64,000 nt of DNA from an uncultured Lachnospiraceae bacterium (GTDB lineage: Bacteria > Bacillota > Clostridia > Lachnospirales > Lachnospiraceae). Within the stretch, counting starts at the first letter, position 1. Each line of letters opens with the position of its first letter. Shown piece after piece: positions 43,915-55,160 of the stretch. The stretch covers positions 189,077 to 253,076 of the forward strand of contig CAKRFU010000002.1 in NCBI GenBank assembly GCA_934320845.1, read 5' to 3'. The notes under the pieces were generated by a model. That model was not told where the DNA came from. It ran no database searches and saw nothing but the letters and a program-made list of their open reading frames with translations. Made by a program: the position numbers and the translations under genes.

Positions 43915-44595
43915 ATGAGAAAATATAGAAAGGCTCTTACATTTAGCTATGATGATGGAATAGAGCAGGACAGAAAGTTAGTCGAGATATTCAACAAATA
44001 CGGAATGAAAGCGACATTCAACTTGAATACAGGTATTCAGACGCCTGAAAGCAATTTTGAGATAGAAGGTGTATATATAAACCGAATGAAGCAGGAGGGA
44101 CTTGAAGAACTTTACAAGGGACATGAGATAGCAACGCATGGTCTTACACATGCAGCACCGACAGGAATGACAAAGGAACAGCTTGATGAAGAATTCCTTA
44201 CTGATATGAGTAATATAGAGCGTATATACGGTACATATCCTGTAGGAATGGCATACGCATACGGCTGTGTAGACGATGAAGTGGTGAAATATCTTAAATC
44301 TATAGGTATTAAATACGGAAGAACTGTCGAAGCGTCACATTCCTTTGAGATACCAAAAGAGCCGCTAAAATTAAAGGCAACATGCCATCATGATGATGAT
44401 ATGCTGTTTGAACTTGCTGAAAAGTTCCTCAAAGCTGAGCCAAAAGAGAATGAACAGATGCTGTTTTATGTATGGGGACACAGCTATGAATTTGATGTAA
44501 ACAATAACTGGGACAGAATGGAAGAATTTTGTAAGATGATGTCAGGAAAAGCTGATATATTTTACGGTACAAACAGAGAATGTCTGGTACAATGA
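43915..44595 (+). CDS. Polysaccharide deacetylase (NodB-like)
   Basis: A 226-residue member of carbohydrate esterase family 4. The metal-binding Asp pair occurs in TFSYDDG and the His pair in HEIATHGLTH. There is no signal peptide, so it is probably cytoplasmic, unlike peptidoglycan deacetylases. I take ATG 43915 (GAGG 6 nt upstream); further starts at 43903 and TTG 43861 are in frame. The substrate is unknown. Confidence 0.85.
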   Translation: MRKYRKALTFSYDDGIEQDRKLVEIFNKYGMKATFNLNTGIQTPESNFEIEGVYINRMKQEGLEELYKGHEIATHGLTHAAPTGMTKEQLDEEFLTDMSNIERIYGTYPVGMAYAYGCVDDEVVKYLKSIGIKYGRTVEASHSFEIPKEPLKLKATCHHDDDMLFELAEKFLKAEPKENEQMLFYVWGHSYEFDVNNNWDRMEEFCKMMSGKADIFYGTNRECLVQ

Positions 44596-44621
44596 ATAAT
44601 TAATTAAATTATTCGTTGTAC
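44587..44621. repeat. AT-rich palindrome at the end of the deacetylase gene
   Basis: GTACAATGAATAATT and AATTATTCGTTGTAC face each other around a short loop, including the stop codon. No T-run follows. Confidence 0.45.
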
Positions 44622-44700
44622 CTGTGGACTGATTTGTAGGACAGATGCATGGTTTTATATGATATTGTGCATTTAAAATTATTAAATAGAACAAAAATAT

Positions 44701-44738
44701 AAAAAACAGGAGAGGCGGTATATATACTGCCTCTCCTG
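44701..44738 (-). terminator. Terminator of the GHL10 gene
   Basis: Minus-strand stem CAGGAGAGGC / GCCTCTCCTG (44729-44738 with 44707-44716), then a six-T run. Confidence 0.92.
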
Positions 44739-44772
44739 CCGTTATTCTTATTTATAATATCAAAGCTCAAAT

Positions 44773-46158
44773 TTATTTAAAAATTTTCTTTAGATTAGCT
44801 ATCTCTTTTGCTGCTGCTTTACGACCTAAATCTGCATATGAGAAAAGTACATAGCCGCTGACTTTTTTCGTGCTTCTTCCATATAAGACTTCACGTTTAA
44901 GTATTGTATTACTCTTAGACCAGCCGATATCTGAGACTGCTTTCGCCTGCGATTTTGATAAGCCTGCTCTGTATCCTGCAAGTCCTATATAAAGTTTTAC
45001 ATTTTTATTTCTCGGAAGTTTTGCCCATCTTAAGCATGTTTTCTTAAAAGGGCATACTTTGTTGGTAAAAGTCCAGTATATCTGAGGACATATATAATCA
45101 ATATATTTGTTTGAGTTCATCCATTTTTTGACATCGCAGTAGTAACTCCAGTTAAGATACAGATTATCTATATTTCCTGCGGGACTTATACCAAACTGTA
45201 CATTTTCCTTTGTCGATTTTACGATTTTATATACATTGTTTATGAGAAGTTCTACGTTTTGGCGTCTCCAGTTTACGATACCGTAATATTTTCTGTTATT
45301 TTTCTTTCTGTTTTTGACATATGAATTGTATTCGGTTCTGTCAAAGTTTTTTCTGTATTTACTTCCGAGGTTTGGATAGAAATAGTCATCGAAATGTATG
45401 CCGTCTACATTATAGTTTGTGACAATCTCTTTTACACCTTTTGTTATAAGGTTTCTGACATCGCTTTTCGCAGGATTGTAATATAGTCCTCCGTTAAATT
45501 TAAGGACATTTCTGCGCTTTGCTTTTGAAGACGATTTCGCCCATTTATAGGCATATGAATTTTTCGGAAGTGAATTAACATTTGTCGTTGATGATGATAT
45601 TCTGTATGGATTAAGCCATGCATGAATCGAGAGATTCATGGAATGCGCACGGTCAACCATTATTTTCAGTGGGTCAAAGCCGGGGTTTTTGCCTGCTTTA
45701 CCTGACGAATAAACCGACCACGGAAAATATTTTGAGGGATACATTGCATCTGAAAACATGCGGACATGTACAAAGACTGTATTGTATCCATTTGATTTAC
45801 ATTTCTTGAACATGGTATTTACATAGTTTGTAAAACTTTTTTTTGTGTAACCTTTGCTGCTGTAGCTTAAAAATGAAATCCATACACCGCGTACTTCATC
45901 GCCCGTGATAGAACTTCCTGTTGAGATGGCACTTCCGCTTGAAACTTCGTCTCCGGCAGAAGCTGAAGCATCCGGAAGAGTTGTTGTACTTGCAGCATAT
46001 ACAGCATTTGAATATGTATTGTTATACTGCGAAGAACTAAATTCATTATGTTTTCTGTCTACAATACTTATTATGATGGAGCAGCACAAAAGAAGTGCGA
46101 TTGCCATAAAAAGCGGCTGTTTACCGGAAGAATTGTTTTTTTGCTTGTTTGTTATCAT
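44773..46158 (-). CDS. GHL10-type (DUF187) putative glycoside hydrolase, membrane-anchored
   Basis: A 461-residue protein with an N-terminal signal anchor at about 17-35, a Ser-rich linker and a TIM-barrel-like domain of the glycosyl-hydrolase-like 10 family. Characteristic motifs are RGVWISFL, FVHVRMFSDAMYPS, HAWLNPYR, VDGIHFDDYFYP and FGISPAGN. Relatives such as YngK act on cell-surface polysaccharides. The protein would sit outside the cell. It stands as a single gene with its own terminator. Confidence 0.88.
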   Translation of the reverse strand: MITNKQKNNSSGKQPLFMAIALLLCCSIIISIVDRKHNEFSSSQYNNTYSNAVYAASTTTLPDASASAGDEVSSGSAISTGSSITGDEVRGVWISFLSYSSKGYTKKSFTNYVNTMFKKCKSNGYNTVFVHVRMFSDAMYPSKYFPWSVYSSGKAGKNPGFDPLKIMVDRAHSMNLSIHAWLNPYRISSSTTNVNSLPKNSYAYKWAKSSSKAKRRNVLKFNGGLYYNPAKSDVRNLITKGVKEIVTNYNVDGIHFDDYFYPNLGSKYRKNFDRTEYNSYVKNRKKNNRKYYGIVNWRRQNVELLINNVYKIVKSTKENVQFGISPAGNIDNLYLNWSYYCDVKKWMNSNKYIDYICPQIYWTFTNKVCPFKKTCLRWAKLPRNKNVKLYIGLAGYRAGLSKSQAKAVSDIGWSKSNTILKREVLYGRSTKKVSGYVLFSYADLGRKAAAKEIANLKKIFK

Positions 46159-46232
46159 TATTATTTTCCCTCATTCACATTATTTTGCCAAAATCTAAGA
46201 TATACAGATGTATAATATAGCACATTAGCTGA

Positions 46233-46262
46233 AATGCCTGTCTCTAAAAAGAGGCAGGCACT
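46233..46262 (-). terminator. Hairpin after pyrG
   Basis: Stem TGCCTGTCTCT / AGAGGCAGGCA (46235-46245 with 46250-46260) just downstream of the pyrG stop; the T-run is weak. Confidence 0.65.
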
Positions 46263-46285
46263 TCATTTGTATACATATAAAGTTG

Positions 46286-47899
46286 TTAGTTGTTGTCTGA
46301 CTGATATTTAAGTGCAGCACCAACAAAGCCTTTGAATAAAGGATGAGGTCTGTTTGGTCTTGACTTAAATTCAGGATGAGCCTGTGTTGCGATAAACCAA
46401 GGATGAGTTGGAAGCTCACACATTTCAACAATTCTGCCGTCAGGAGAAAGACCTGAGAGAAGAAGTCCGGCTTTTTCAAGGTCTTCACGATAGTAATTGT
46501 TTACTTCATAGCGGTGTCTGTGTCTCTCATGGATTGTTTCCTCACCATAGAGTTCATATGCTTTCGAGTTTTTATCAAGAACACAAGGATATGAACCAAG
46601 TCTTAATGTTCCACCGATATCCTCAATGCCATCCTGCTCAGGCATAAGGTGAATAACAGGATGTGTAGTTTGAGGGTCAAGCTCAATACTGTGTGCATCG
46701 TGGAAGCCTACAACATGTCTTGCAAATTCAACGATTGCAAGCTGCATTCCGAGGCATAGACCGAGGAATGGAATATTGTTTTCTCTCGCATATTTGATGG
46801 CAGCAATTTTGCCGTCAATACCTCTGTCACCAAATCCTCCAGGAACAAGAATTCCGCTGACATCGCCAAGAAGCTCGGAAGCGTTGTCTTCATTTAATTC
46901 TTCTGAAGGTATCCATTTGATGTTGACATTGCTCTTATGTGCAAGTCCGCCGTGTTTTAATGACTCAACAACACTAATATATGCATCATGAAGTGAAGTA
47001 TATTTGCCGACGAGGGCAACAGTTACATCTTTATCAAGATTTTTAAGTGTGTCAACCATATTCTGCCATTCAGTTATGTCAGGTTCTGGGCAGTCAAGAC
47101 CGAGTTTTTCACAAACAACATCTGCAAGATGTTCTTTTTCCATGGCAAGAGGTGCTTCGTAAAGTGTTTCAACATCGAGATTTTGTAAAACGCTCTTTGT
47201 AGGTACATTACAGAAAAGTGCAATCTTATCTTTAAGACCTTCTTCAAGAGGAAGCTCAGTACGGCATACGATAACGTCAGGCTGGATACCCATTCCCTGA
47301 AGTTCTTTTACGCTTGCCTGTGTAGGTTTTGTTTTCATTTCTCCTGATGCCTTGAGATAAGGAATAAGTGTTACATGGATAAGAATTGCGTTGTCATGAC
47401 CTATGTCATGCTGGAACTGACGTATAGACTCGAGGAAAGGCTGGCTTTCGATATCGCCAACTGTACCCCCTACTTCTATGATAGCAATTTGAGTATCTTT
47501 GCATCCGTCATTGCGGTAGAAACGGCTCTTTATCTCATTGGTGATATGAGGAATTACCTGAACTGTACCTCCACCATAGTCTCCGCGGCGCTCTTTGTTG
47601 AGAACTGACCAGTAGACTTTACCTGTTGTAACATTTGATTGTTTTGTAAGGCTCTCATCGATAAAACGTTCATAATGTCCAAGATCAAGGTCTGTTTCAG
47701 CTCCGTCATCTGTTACGAAAACCTCACCATGCTGCACCGGGTTCATAGTACCTGGGTCAATGTTGATATATGGATCGAACTTCTGCATTGTTACACTATA
47801 TCCACGCATTTTAAGCAATCTGCCTAAAGAAGCTGCTGTGATACCTTTTCCAAGACCGGAAACAACGCCACCAGTTACAAATACATATTTGACTGCCAT
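46286..47899 (-). CDS. pyrG: CTP synthase
   Basis: A 537-residue enzyme turning UTP into CTP with glutamine and ATP. The N-terminal synthetase domain starts [20 protein letters not shown] and includes [13 protein letters not shown]. The C-terminal class I glutaminase has the nucleophile Cys in GLCLGMQLA and His/Glu near the end (AQAHPEF). AAGGAGG precedes the ATG. A promoter at 47995-48024 is predicted; no run of G at the expected start suggests that the reiterative-transcription control seen in B. subtilis does not apply, but the start is not mapped. Confidence 0.97.
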   Translation of the reverse strand: MAVKYVFVTGGVVSGLGKGITAASLGRLLKMRGYSVTMQKFDPYINIDPGTMNPVQHGEVFVTDDGAETDLDLGHYERFIDESLTKQSNVTTGKVYWSVLNKERRGDYGGGTVQVIPHITNEIKSRFYRNDGCKDTQIAIIEVGGTVGDIESQPFLESIRQFQHDIGHDNAILIHVTLIPYLKASGEMKTKPTQASVKELQGMGIQPDVIVCRTELPLEEGLKDKIALFCNVPTKSVLQNLDVETLYEAPLAMEKEHLADVVCEKLGLDCPEPDITEWQNMVDTLKNLDKDVTVALVGKYTSLHDAYISVVESLKHGGLAHKSNVNIKWIPSEELNEDNASELLGDVSGILVPGGFGDRGIDGKIAAIKYARENNIPFLGLCLGMQLAIVEFARHVVGFHDAHSIELDPQTTHPVIHLMPEQDGIEDIGGTLRLGSYPCVLDKNSKAYELYGEETIHERHRHRYEVNNYYREDLEKAGLLLSGLSPDGRIVEMCELPTHPWFIATQAHPEFKSRPNRPHPLFKGFVGAALKYQSDNN

Positions 47900-47994
47900 T
47901 AAAATATCCTCCTTGTATTTTAAAAATTAAATTGTATGTTCATAAATGTTGTCAGGTTGCCATCAACATCATCTGTCAATAACAAATATCTTCT

Positions 47995-48024
47995 ATTATA
48001 ACTCATAAAGTATATAATGTTCAA
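47995..48024 (-). promoter_or_regulatory. Candidate promoter of pyrG
   Basis: Minus strand TTGAAC (48024-48019), 18 bp, TATAAT (48000-47995). With the next promoter it accounts for the 350-bp gap between pyrG and the second ftsH. Confidence 0.55.
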
Positions 48025-48133
48025 TTAGTAATTATGTCAGTTATTGAAGTTTTTTTTGTGGAAAATATACAAAAAAGATTCCAAGTTTATAGTTTATAAA
48101 GATTATTTCACAATTTATTCAGATTGTAGGTTA

Positions 48134-48162
48134 TTGATTTATATGGGAACTAGCTTTATAAT
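48134..48162 (+). promoter_or_regulatory. Candidate promoter of the ftsH-HAD fusion gene
   Basis: TTGATT (48134-48139), 17 bp, TATAAT (48157-48162). Confidence 0.6.
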
Positions 48163-48250
48163 GATACGGATAGAACGATGGTTTGATATACGTTAGAAAT
48201 GGATAAAAAAGCGGATACATCGTAATAATAAAACGGGGAGGTCTTGTAGA

Positions 48251-51070
48251 ATGGAAAATAACAACCAGGATCCGAAAAAAAATCAGAATAGAAGAAGCAT
48301 TATAGTTTGTTTAATAGTTGCATTAGTAATTTTTCTGATGTTTTCTTTTATGAACAGTCAGGTAGAAAAAGCTTCGAATAAGGAAATAACATATGACCAG
48401 TTTTTAAATATGTTAGATAATGGACAAGTGTCAAAAGTTGTCATAACATCAGATGAAATTAAGATAACACCGGCACAGCAGGCAAATAATATTTATAAAG
48501 TCACATACTACACAGGGGTTATATCTATGGATTATAATCTCATAACAAGACTTGAAAAAGCGAATGTCGAATTTTCAAAAGAAGTAACATCAGGTTCATC
48601 AAGCCTTATGTATATGCTTATCACGACATTTCTTCCTATATTGCTGCTCTGGGGTGGTTTGTTCTTTGTGTTCCGCATGATGTCGAAAAATTCAGGCGGA
48701 GTTATGGGCGTCGGAAAGAGCACTGCAAAGATGTATGTTCAGAAAGCAACGGGAGTTACGTTTAAAGATGTGGCAGGACAGGAAGAAGCTATGGAATCTC
48801 TAAATGAACTTGTGGATTTTTTGAATAATCCGGGAAAATATACTGAGATAGGTGCCAAACTTCCCAAGGGTGCACTTCTTGTCGGACCTCCGGGAACAGG
48901 TAAAACTCTTCTTGCTAAGGCAGTTGCAGGGGAGGCGGGAGTACCGTTTTTCTCGCTTTCAGGTTCAGACTTCGTTGAAATGTTTGTAGGTGTAGGTGCA
49001 TCGAGAGTTAGAGATTTGTTTAAGCAGGCGCAGTCTATGGCACCTTGTATCATTTTTATTGACGAGATAGATGCGATAGGTAAGAGCAGAGACAGTCAGT
49101 ATGGCGGTGGTAATGATGAGAGAGAACAGACACTTAACCAGCTCCTCTCAGAGATGGATGGTTTTGATTCGTCTAAGGGACTTGTAATACTTGGAGCTAC
49201 AAACAGACCTGAGGTGCTTGACAAGGCGCTTCTTCGTCCAGGGCGTTTTGACAGAAGAATAATCGTTGAAAAGCCTGATTTGAAAGGTCGTGTAGATATT
49301 CTTAAAGTACATGCAAAGGATGTACTTATGGATGATTCTGTTGATTTTGATGCCATTGCACTTGCAACAAGTGGTGCGGTAGGTTCAGACCTTGCAAATA
49401 TGATAAATGAGGGTGCGATAATGGCAGTGCGTGCAGGAAGAAAAGCCGTAAGTCAGGCAGATCTTTTTGAGGCAGTTGAGGTCGTAATTGCAGGTAAGGA
49501 AAAGAAAGACAGGATATTAGGAAAAGAAGAAAAGAGAATAGTTGCTTATCATGAGGTAGGTCATGCACTTGTAACGGCATTGCAAAAGGATGCCGAGCCG
49601 GTTCAAAAGATTACGATTGTTCCAAGAACCATGGGTTCACTTGGATATGTAATGCAGGTCCCGGAAGAAGAAAAATATCTTATGAGTAAAGATGAGATAT
49701 TAACAAGAATAACGACGCTTTTCGGTGGACGTGCCGCAGAGCAGATTGTATTTAATTCAATCACCACAGGAGCATCAAATGATATAGAACAAGCCACATC
49801 ACTTGCAAGGGCGATGGTAACACAGTATGGAATGACTGATAAGTTTGGAATGATAGGACTTGAATCGGTTCAGAATAAATATCTCGACGGAAGAACAGTA
49901 TTAAACTGCGGTGATGCAACCGAGGCAGAGATAGATAAAGAAGTTATGCGTATTCTTAAAGAATGCTATGCGAAAGCAGAGGAACTTTTAAGAGGTGACA
50001 GGGATGCACTTGACAAGCTTGCAGAATTTCTTATTGAGCATGAGACTATCACGGGCAAAGAGTTTATGAAAATATTCCGCAAAGTTAAGGGAATAGAAGA
50101 ACCGGAAGGTGACCTTTACGATGCGATAGTAATAGATGTTGACGGAACTTTGCTTGATTCTGAGAAACAGATAAGTGAAAAGACTGTCGAGACTATTGTC
50201 GAAGCACAGAAGCGAGGCAAAAAAATAGCGATTGCTTCGGGTCGCTCAATTGCGGGCATAAGAAAGAATGCCGCAAAGATACAGCTCGAAAAGTATGGCG
50301 GATATGTTATAGCATACAATGGAACTACGGTAGTAAACTGTAAGACAGGCGAGTGCATTTACAATCAGATGGTTCCGGGTGAAATACTTAGCCAAGTCTA
50401 TAATGAAGCTGTCAAATCGGGAGTTTCAATAGCTGTTTACAATGATGCTGCAAAAGAAATCATTGTTGGAAATGGTTTAAACAAGTATGTTGAACTTGAT
50501 GCCGTTGCCTGCGATGTTGCAGTTAAAGAATCAAATGATTTTGTTAAAGCTGTTAATTTTGGATTTAATAAGATATTGCTCAGCGGTGAGCCTGACAACA
50601 TGAAGAATGTAGAAAAGCATATGCTTGAAATGTTCGGAGACAAGGTGAATGTATTCCGTTCAGACCCTCATTTTGTTGAACTTCTTCCAAAATATGTTGA
50701 CAAGGGAGTTGCCGTTGAAAAACTTATGCGTTACCTTGGCATAAACAGGGAAAAGGTTATCTGCGTAGGTGACAGTATAAATGATATGTCGATGTTAAGA
50801 TATGCGGGAATGGGTGTTGCAATGGGCAATGCACAGGATAAGGTAAAACAGTCGGCAGATTATGTTACACTTTCACATAATGAGGACGGAGTTGCAAATG
50901 TCATAGATAAATTTATGACTCCTGCTTCTAGGAAATCTAAGGAAAAGGAATCTGATAAGGAAACTGCTGTTGAAGATACTAAAGAGAGCAGAGAGGATAG
51001 TGAAGGTGAGAATAAGACGGTTACACTTTCAAAAGCTTCAACAGAAAATACGGAAGATGCAGAAGAATAA
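48251..51070 (+). CDS. FtsH protease fused to a C-terminal Cof-type HAD phosphatase
   Basis: The 939-residue protein is one continuous frame behind GGGGAGG. Residues 1 to about 615 are a complete FtsH: helices at 16-34 and near 118-137, Walker [16 protein letters not shown], and zinc site HEVGH at 434-438 (Val replaces the common Ala). Only 13 residues after the FtsH end an entire HAD-IIB hydrolase begins: DVDGTLL (629), ASGRS, a cap region, and GDSINDMSM (841). A Ser/Glu/Lys-rich tail follows. The junction has no start codon, so the halves are made together. HAD-IIB enzymes dephosphorylate sugar phosphates, nucleotides or cofactors; the substrate here is unknown. A hexamer would carry six phosphatase domains on the cytoplasmic face. 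Confidence 0.93.
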   Translation: MENNNQDPKKNQNRRSIIVCLIVALVIFLMFSFMNSQVEKASNKEITYDQFLNMLDNGQVSKVVITSDEIKITPAQQANNIYKVTYYTGVISMDYNLITRLEKANVEFSKEVTSGSSSLMYMLITTFLPILLLWGGLFFVFRMMSKNSGGVMGVGKSTAKMYVQKATGVTFKDVAGQEEAMESLNELVDFLNNPGKYTEIGAKLPKGALLVGPPGTGKTLLAKAVAGEAGVPFFSLSGSDFVEMFVGVGASRVRDLFKQAQSMAPCIIFIDEIDAIGKSRDSQYGGGNDEREQTLNQLLSEMDGFDSSKGLVILGATNRPEVLDKALLRPGRFDRRIIVEKPDLKGRVDILKVHAKDVLMDDSVDFDAIALATSGAVGSDLANMINEGAIMAVRAGRKAVSQADLFEAVEVVIAGKEKKDRILGKEEKRIVAYHEVGHALVTALQKDAEPVQKITIVPRTMGSLGYVMQVPEEEKYLMSKDEILTRITTLFGGRAAEQIVFNSITTGASNDIEQATSLARAMVTQYGMTDKFGMIGLESVQNKYLDGRTVLNCGDATEAEIDKEVMRILKECYAKAEELLRGDRDALDKLAEFLIEHETITGKEFMKIFRKVKGIEEPEGDLYDAIVIDVDGTLLDSEKQISEKTVETIVEAQKRGKKIAIASGRSIAGIRKNAAKIQLEKYGGYVIAYNGTTVVNCKTGECIYNQMVPGEILSQVYNEAVKSGVSIAVYNDAAKEIIVGNGLNKYVELDAVACDVAVKESNDFVKAVNFGFNKILLSGEPDNMKNVEKHMLEMFGDKVNVFRSDPHFVELLPKYVDKGVAVEKLMRYLGINREKVICVGDSINDMSMLRYAGMGVAMGNAQDKVKQSADYVTLSHNEDGVANVIDKFMTPASRKSKEKESDKETAVEDTKESREDSEGENKTVTLSKASTENTEDAEE

Positions 51071-51135
51071 AAATTGATATTTATTCCATGTAAAAAAATA
51101 TGGCAGACAAAATGTGAGGGAAGGCAGGTGGCTAA

Positions 51136-53010
51136 ATGTTTGATATTCAGGAAGAATTAAAAAAACTGCCTTCCAAACCCGGTGTTTATCTGATGCATGA
51201 TAAGAGTGATGCTATTATTTATGTCGGAAAGGCGATAAGTCTTAAAAACAGGGTCAGACAATACTTTCAGGCAGGCAGAAGGGTTTCACCGAAGATTGAG
51301 AGGATGATTTCCCAGATACATCATTTTGAGTATATAATCACGGACTCTGAGGTAGAAGCACTTGTACTTGAAAACAATCTCATAAAAGAGCATGAACCTA
51401 AGTACAATACGATGCTAAAGGATGATAAGACATATCCTTATATAAAAGCCACAGTTTATGAAGATTTTCCGAGACTTATATATTCGAGACAGCAAAAAAA
51501 AGATAAGTGTAAATATTTTGGACCATTTACAAACGTGACGGCGGCAAAAGATACCCTTGAACTTGCACATAAAATTTATAAGATAAGGACATGCAGAAGA
51601 GTGCTTCCGAGAGATATGGGAAAAGAAAGACCATGTCTTAACTATCATATAGGAAAGTGCAGTGCGCCGTGTCAGGGATATATAAGTAAAGAGGAATATT
51701 CAGAAAATTTCAATAAGGCATTAAAACTTATAGAAGGGGATTACAAACAGGTAATCGAATATTTGGAAGGAAAGATGTATGCTGCGTCTGAAAAAATGGA
51801 GTATGAACAGGCAGCAGGCTACAGAGATCTGATTGAAAGTGTTAAAAAGATGTCCGTCAAACAAAAGATAAATGATTTTGGCGGGATGGACAGAGATGTT
51901 GTTGCACTTGCAAGAACAAACGAGGAAGCGGTTGTTCAGGTTTTCTTTATAAGAGAAGGAAAACTGATAGGGAGAGATCATTTTCATCTCAAAGGCAGTT
52001 ATGGTGAAAAAGAAAATGATATGCTTCAGGCATTTATTAAACAATTTTATGCCGGAACACCTTTTATTCCTCGCGAAGTCATGGTAGAATATGAAGTGAC
52101 TGAATCAGAATTGATAGAAAAATGGCTCAGCGAAAAAAGAGGCGGAAAAGTCAGCATAATTGTGCCCAAAAAGGGACAAAAAGAAAGGCTTGTCGAACTT
52201 GCCCATAAAAATGCCGCAATGGTACTTACGAAAGATATGGAAAAGATAAAGCGTGAGGAAGAACGAACGACAGGTGCGATGAAACAGATATGTGACTGGC
52301 TCGGACTTAAAAATATATCACGCGTAGAATCATATGATATATCAAATATAAGCGGATTTCAGTCAGTTGGTTCAATGGTAGTGTTTGATGACGGTAAACC
52401 TAAAAAAAGTGATTATAGGAAATTCAGAATAAAGACCGTCGAGGGACCAAATGATTATGCGAGTATGTATGAAGTGCTTAAACGCAGATTTAGTCACGGA
52501 CTTTTGGAAATAAAGCAGCTTGACGAGAAAGAACTTTCAACTGAATTTGGAAGTTTTACAAGATTTCCTGACCTCATCATGATGGATGGAGGTGTCGGTC
52601 AGGTTCATATAGCAATGAAAGTTCTTTCAGAGTTAAATATATCTATTCCGGTATGTGGAATGGTTAAGGATGACAACCACAGGACAAGAGGATTGTTTTT
52701 TGATGAACATGAGATACCTATAGATACAAACAGCGAGGGATTTCGTCTTATGACAAGAATACAGGATGAGGTGCACCGCTTTGCTATAGAATATCATCGT
52801 TCGTTAAGGAGCAAGGAACAGGTAAGGTCGATACTTGATGATATAGACGGTATTGGAGAGAAAAGACGTAAGGCTCTCATGAGACATTTTGTTTCTATAG
52901 ATGCAATAAAAAATGCATCGGTTGATGAGCTTGCCGTAGTGGATAGTATGAATGAGAAAGCTGCTGAAAATGTATATAAATTTTTTCATCAAGGAGGAGA
53001 AAATGAATGA
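51136..53010 (+). CDS. uvrC: Excinuclease ABC subunit C
   Basis: The 624-residue nuclease makes both cuts in nucleotide excision repair. The N-terminal GIY-YIG domain shows GVYLMHD and IIYVGKA; the UVR (UvrB-binding) motif lies near residue 205-240 ([15 protein letters not shown]); the RNase H-like C-terminal nuclease and tandem HhH end ([16 protein letters not shown]) follow. Its stop overlaps the hprK start by 4 bp. Confidence 0.97.
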   Translation: MFDIQEELKKLPSKPGVYLMHDKSDAIIYVGKAISLKNRVRQYFQAGRRVSPKIERMISQIHHFEYIITDSEVEALVLENNLIKEHEPKYNTMLKDDKTYPYIKATVYEDFPRLIYSRQQKKDKCKYFGPFTNVTAAKDTLELAHKIYKIRTCRRVLPRDMGKERPCLNYHIGKCSAPCQGYISKEEYSENFNKALKLIEGDYKQVIEYLEGKMYAASEKMEYEQAAGYRDLIESVKKMSVKQKINDFGGMDRDVVALARTNEEAVVQVFFIREGKLIGRDHFHLKGSYGEKENDMLQAFIKQFYAGTPFIPREVMVEYEVTESELIEKWLSEKRGGKVSIIVPKKGQKERLVELAHKNAAMVLTKDMEKIKREEERTTGAMKQICDWLGLKNISRVESYDISNISGFQSVGSMVVFDDGKPKKSDYRKFRIKTVEGPNDYASMYEVLKRRFSHGLLEIKQLDEKELSTEFGSFTRFPDLIMMDGGVGQVHIAMKVLSELNISIPVCGMVKDDNHRTRGLFFDEHEIPIDTNSEGFRLMTRIQDEVHRFAIEYHRSLRSKEQVRSILDDIDGIGEKRRKALMRHFVSIDAIKNASVDELAVVDSMNEKAAENVYKFFHQGGENE

Positions 53011-53972
53011 TGCAGGGAGAATATAGCGTATCTCTTAAAGATATGATAGAGGCGCTCAAATTGGAAAATTGTACACCTGATGTTGATATTGACGATATTA
53101 AGATTACACAGAATGAGGTAAACAGACCGGCATTACAGCTTGCCGGATACTTTGATTATTTTGATTCAAGCCGTATTCAGATTATAGGTCATGTAGAACA
53201 CACTTATATGCAGCAGAAGGGCATGGAACACAGTGCAGCCATGATGGAAAGGATTATGGCGGGAAGTGAGGACAAGGGACAGCCACCATGTATCGTATAT
53301 TGCAGGGAGATATGGATAGAGGATGAGATTGTTGCACTTGCCAACAAGTATCATGTACCTCTTTTAAGAAGCCGCAAGGCAACATCACCGTTTATGGCAG
53401 AACTCATAAGATGGCTTGGTGCAGAGCTTGCACCGAGATGTTCGGTTCATGGTGTTCTGGTTGATATATATGGTGAGGGTGTTCTAATTATGGGTGAGAG
53501 TGGAATCGGTAAATCCGAAGTAGCGCTTGAACTTATCCATAGAGGGCATCGTCTTGTATCGGATGATGTTGTTGAGATAAAAAGAGTAAGTGACAATTCA
53601 CTTATTGGAAGTTCACCTGATATTACAAGACATTTTATTGAACTTAGAGGAATAGGTATTATTGATGCAAAGGCACTTTTCGGTGTTGAGAGTGTTAAGG
53701 ACTGGCAGGAGATTGACTTAGTAATAAAACTTGAAGAGTTTAATAAAGAGCAGGAATACGACAGACTTGGACTTGAAGAACAGTATATAGAATTTCTTGA
53801 CAGTAAAGTTGTATGTCATTCAATACCAATCAGACCTGGCAGGAATGTTGCAATCATATGTGAATCGGCTGCAGTTAACCATCGTCAGAAAAAGATGGGA
53901 TACAATGCGGCTGTAGAACTTTACAACAGAGTAACTAACAATCTTGCAGAAAAACGTAAGGAAAAAGAGTGA
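53007..53972 (+). CDS. hprK: HPr kinase/phosphorylase
   Basis: A 321-residue bifunctional enzyme that phosphorylates HPr on Ser46 and so controls carbon catabolite repression. The Walker A is GESGIGKSE, and the family signature is [28 protein letters not shown] lies inside the uvrC end, 7 nt before the ATG. The pairing with uvrC is common in clostridia. Its presence implies CcpA-type control elsewhere. Confidence 0.97.
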   Translation: MMQGEYSVSLKDMIEALKLENCTPDVDIDDIKITQNEVNRPALQLAGYFDYFDSSRIQIIGHVEHTYMQQKGMEHSAAMMERIMAGSEDKGQPPCIVYCREIWIEDEIVALANKYHVPLLRSRKATSPFMAELIRWLGAELAPRCSVHGVLVDIYGEGVLIMGESGIGKSEVALELIHRGHRLVSDDVVEIKRVSDNSLIGSSPDITRHFIELRGIGIIDAKALFGVESVKDWQEIDLVIKLEEFNKEQEYDRLGLEEQYIEFLDSKVVCHSIPIRPGRNVAIICESAAVNHRQKKMGYNAAVELYNRVTNNLAEKRKEKE

Positions 53973-54015
53973 TTTACAGGATTAAAAAGGTTAAATAAAT
54001 TGGAGGGCACACAAT

Positions 54016-55131
54016 ATGTTATTTGTAAAAACGGAAGATTTGAAAGCAGGAATGCGATTGGCGAAGCCGATTTATAATAAAAACGGTGTAATGCTGTATG
54101 ACAGAAATTCTAAGATAACAAGTCAGGGAATAATAAGTGTAAATAACTTTGGGTTAATCGGTATTTATATACTTGAACCAGCTGAACCTGTTCCGCCGAT
54201 GTCCGAGGATGATATTGAATTTGAAAGATTTCAGGCAATGTCAGTTTTTACAATAAGAGAGATACTTGATGCATATTCAAAAAATCAGAAAGAAAAGGAA
54301 ATGTATCAGTTTATAAATCAGCTTTTAAAAAGATATGGTTCGCTTCATCACAAAATAAACTTTATACAGAATCTTAGAAGTAATGAAGATTATATTTATA
54401 AACATTCTCTCAATACAGCTATATTATGTGCACTTATATCAAGCAGATTGGGGCTTGAATTTAAATCACAGCTTGACATTGTTGCTGCTGCACTTTTGCA
54501 TGATGTAGGTGGTCTTATGGTACCGGGAAACATCAGAAGAAAGCGTAAAGCAGATATTACAGAAGACGATGAGAAAAAAATTACTCAGTGTTATCAGAAT
54601 TCATATATGGCATTTAAGGATAACATGGAACTTTCGCCTGACATAAAAAGAATACTTTCAGCTTCAATAGCAATTCTTCATCCTGACATACCGGCGGCAT
54701 CGGCAAAAATGCCTCAGGTTATTGGTGCTGAGATACTTAAAGTTGCATATAGTTTCGATAATATGACAGCAATGAAGTTTGGCGAGGAGCCTTTATCAGA
54801 AATAGCGGCAGTGAGATACCTCTTGGAGCATATTGATGAGTTTGACAAAAAAGTAGTCGATGCTCTTTTGAACAGTATAAATATATTAAGCCCCGGAGTA
54901 TGTGTAGAGTTTACAAACGGAGATAAGGGTCTTGTGGTAACAGCCAATGAAAGTAATGTACTTGAGCCGTTTGTATTATCGTTTAAGGATAATAAACTTT
55001 ATAACCTCGGGGACAGTGCAGTTGCCCGCAGCATGCAGATAAAAGACATTATGAAAACAATGGATAACCGTCATGTGGTCGACGGTGATTTACTTAAGCA
55101 GTACACAGGCAAAACAATACATATGGGTTAA
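54016..55131 (+). CDS. HD-domain protein of degenerate HD-GYP type
   Basis: A 371-residue cytoplasmic protein. The N-terminal 60 residues match the small beta domain seen before many HD-GYP domains (VKTEDLKAGMRLAKPIYN). The HD pair is present in ALLHDVGG and an earlier His in YIYKHSLNTA, but the HHE and GYP motifs are missing; HPDIP stands near their place. It is probably not an ordinary cyclic-di-GMP phosphodiesterase. GGAGG lies upstream. It sits between hprK and pth with no clear functional tie. Confidence 0.8.
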   Translation: MLFVKTEDLKAGMRLAKPIYNKNGVMLYDRNSKITSQGIISVNNFGLIGIYILEPAEPVPPMSEDDIEFERFQAMSVFTIREILDAYSKNQKEKEMYQFINQLLKRYGSLHHKINFIQNLRSNEDYIYKHSLNTAILCALISSRLGLEFKSQLDIVAAALLHDVGGLMVPGNIRRKRKADITEDDEKKITQCYQNSYMAFKDNMELSPDIKRILSASIAILHPDIPAASAKMPQVIGAEILKVAYSFDNMTAMKFGEEPLSEIAAVRYLLEHIDEFDKKVVDALLNSINILSPGVCVEFTNGDKGLVVTANESNVLEPFVLSFKDNKLYNLGDSAVARSMQIKDIMKTMDNRHVVDGDLLKQYTGKTIHMG

Positions 55132-55160
55132 AATAAAAGTTGACAGAAAAGAGGAATAAT

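Noticed and set aside
26007..44621. AATTATTCGTTGTAC found both near 26010 and near 44610
   Set aside because: A 15-base AT-rich match is expected several times by chance over both strands. Only the local palindrome at 44587-44621 is listed.
48251..51070. FtsH-HAD fusion as an assembly artefact or missed stop
   Set aside because: The frame is open with normal codon use on both sides, and no start codon or ribosome binding site stands at the junction. The artefact remains possible only through sequencing error.
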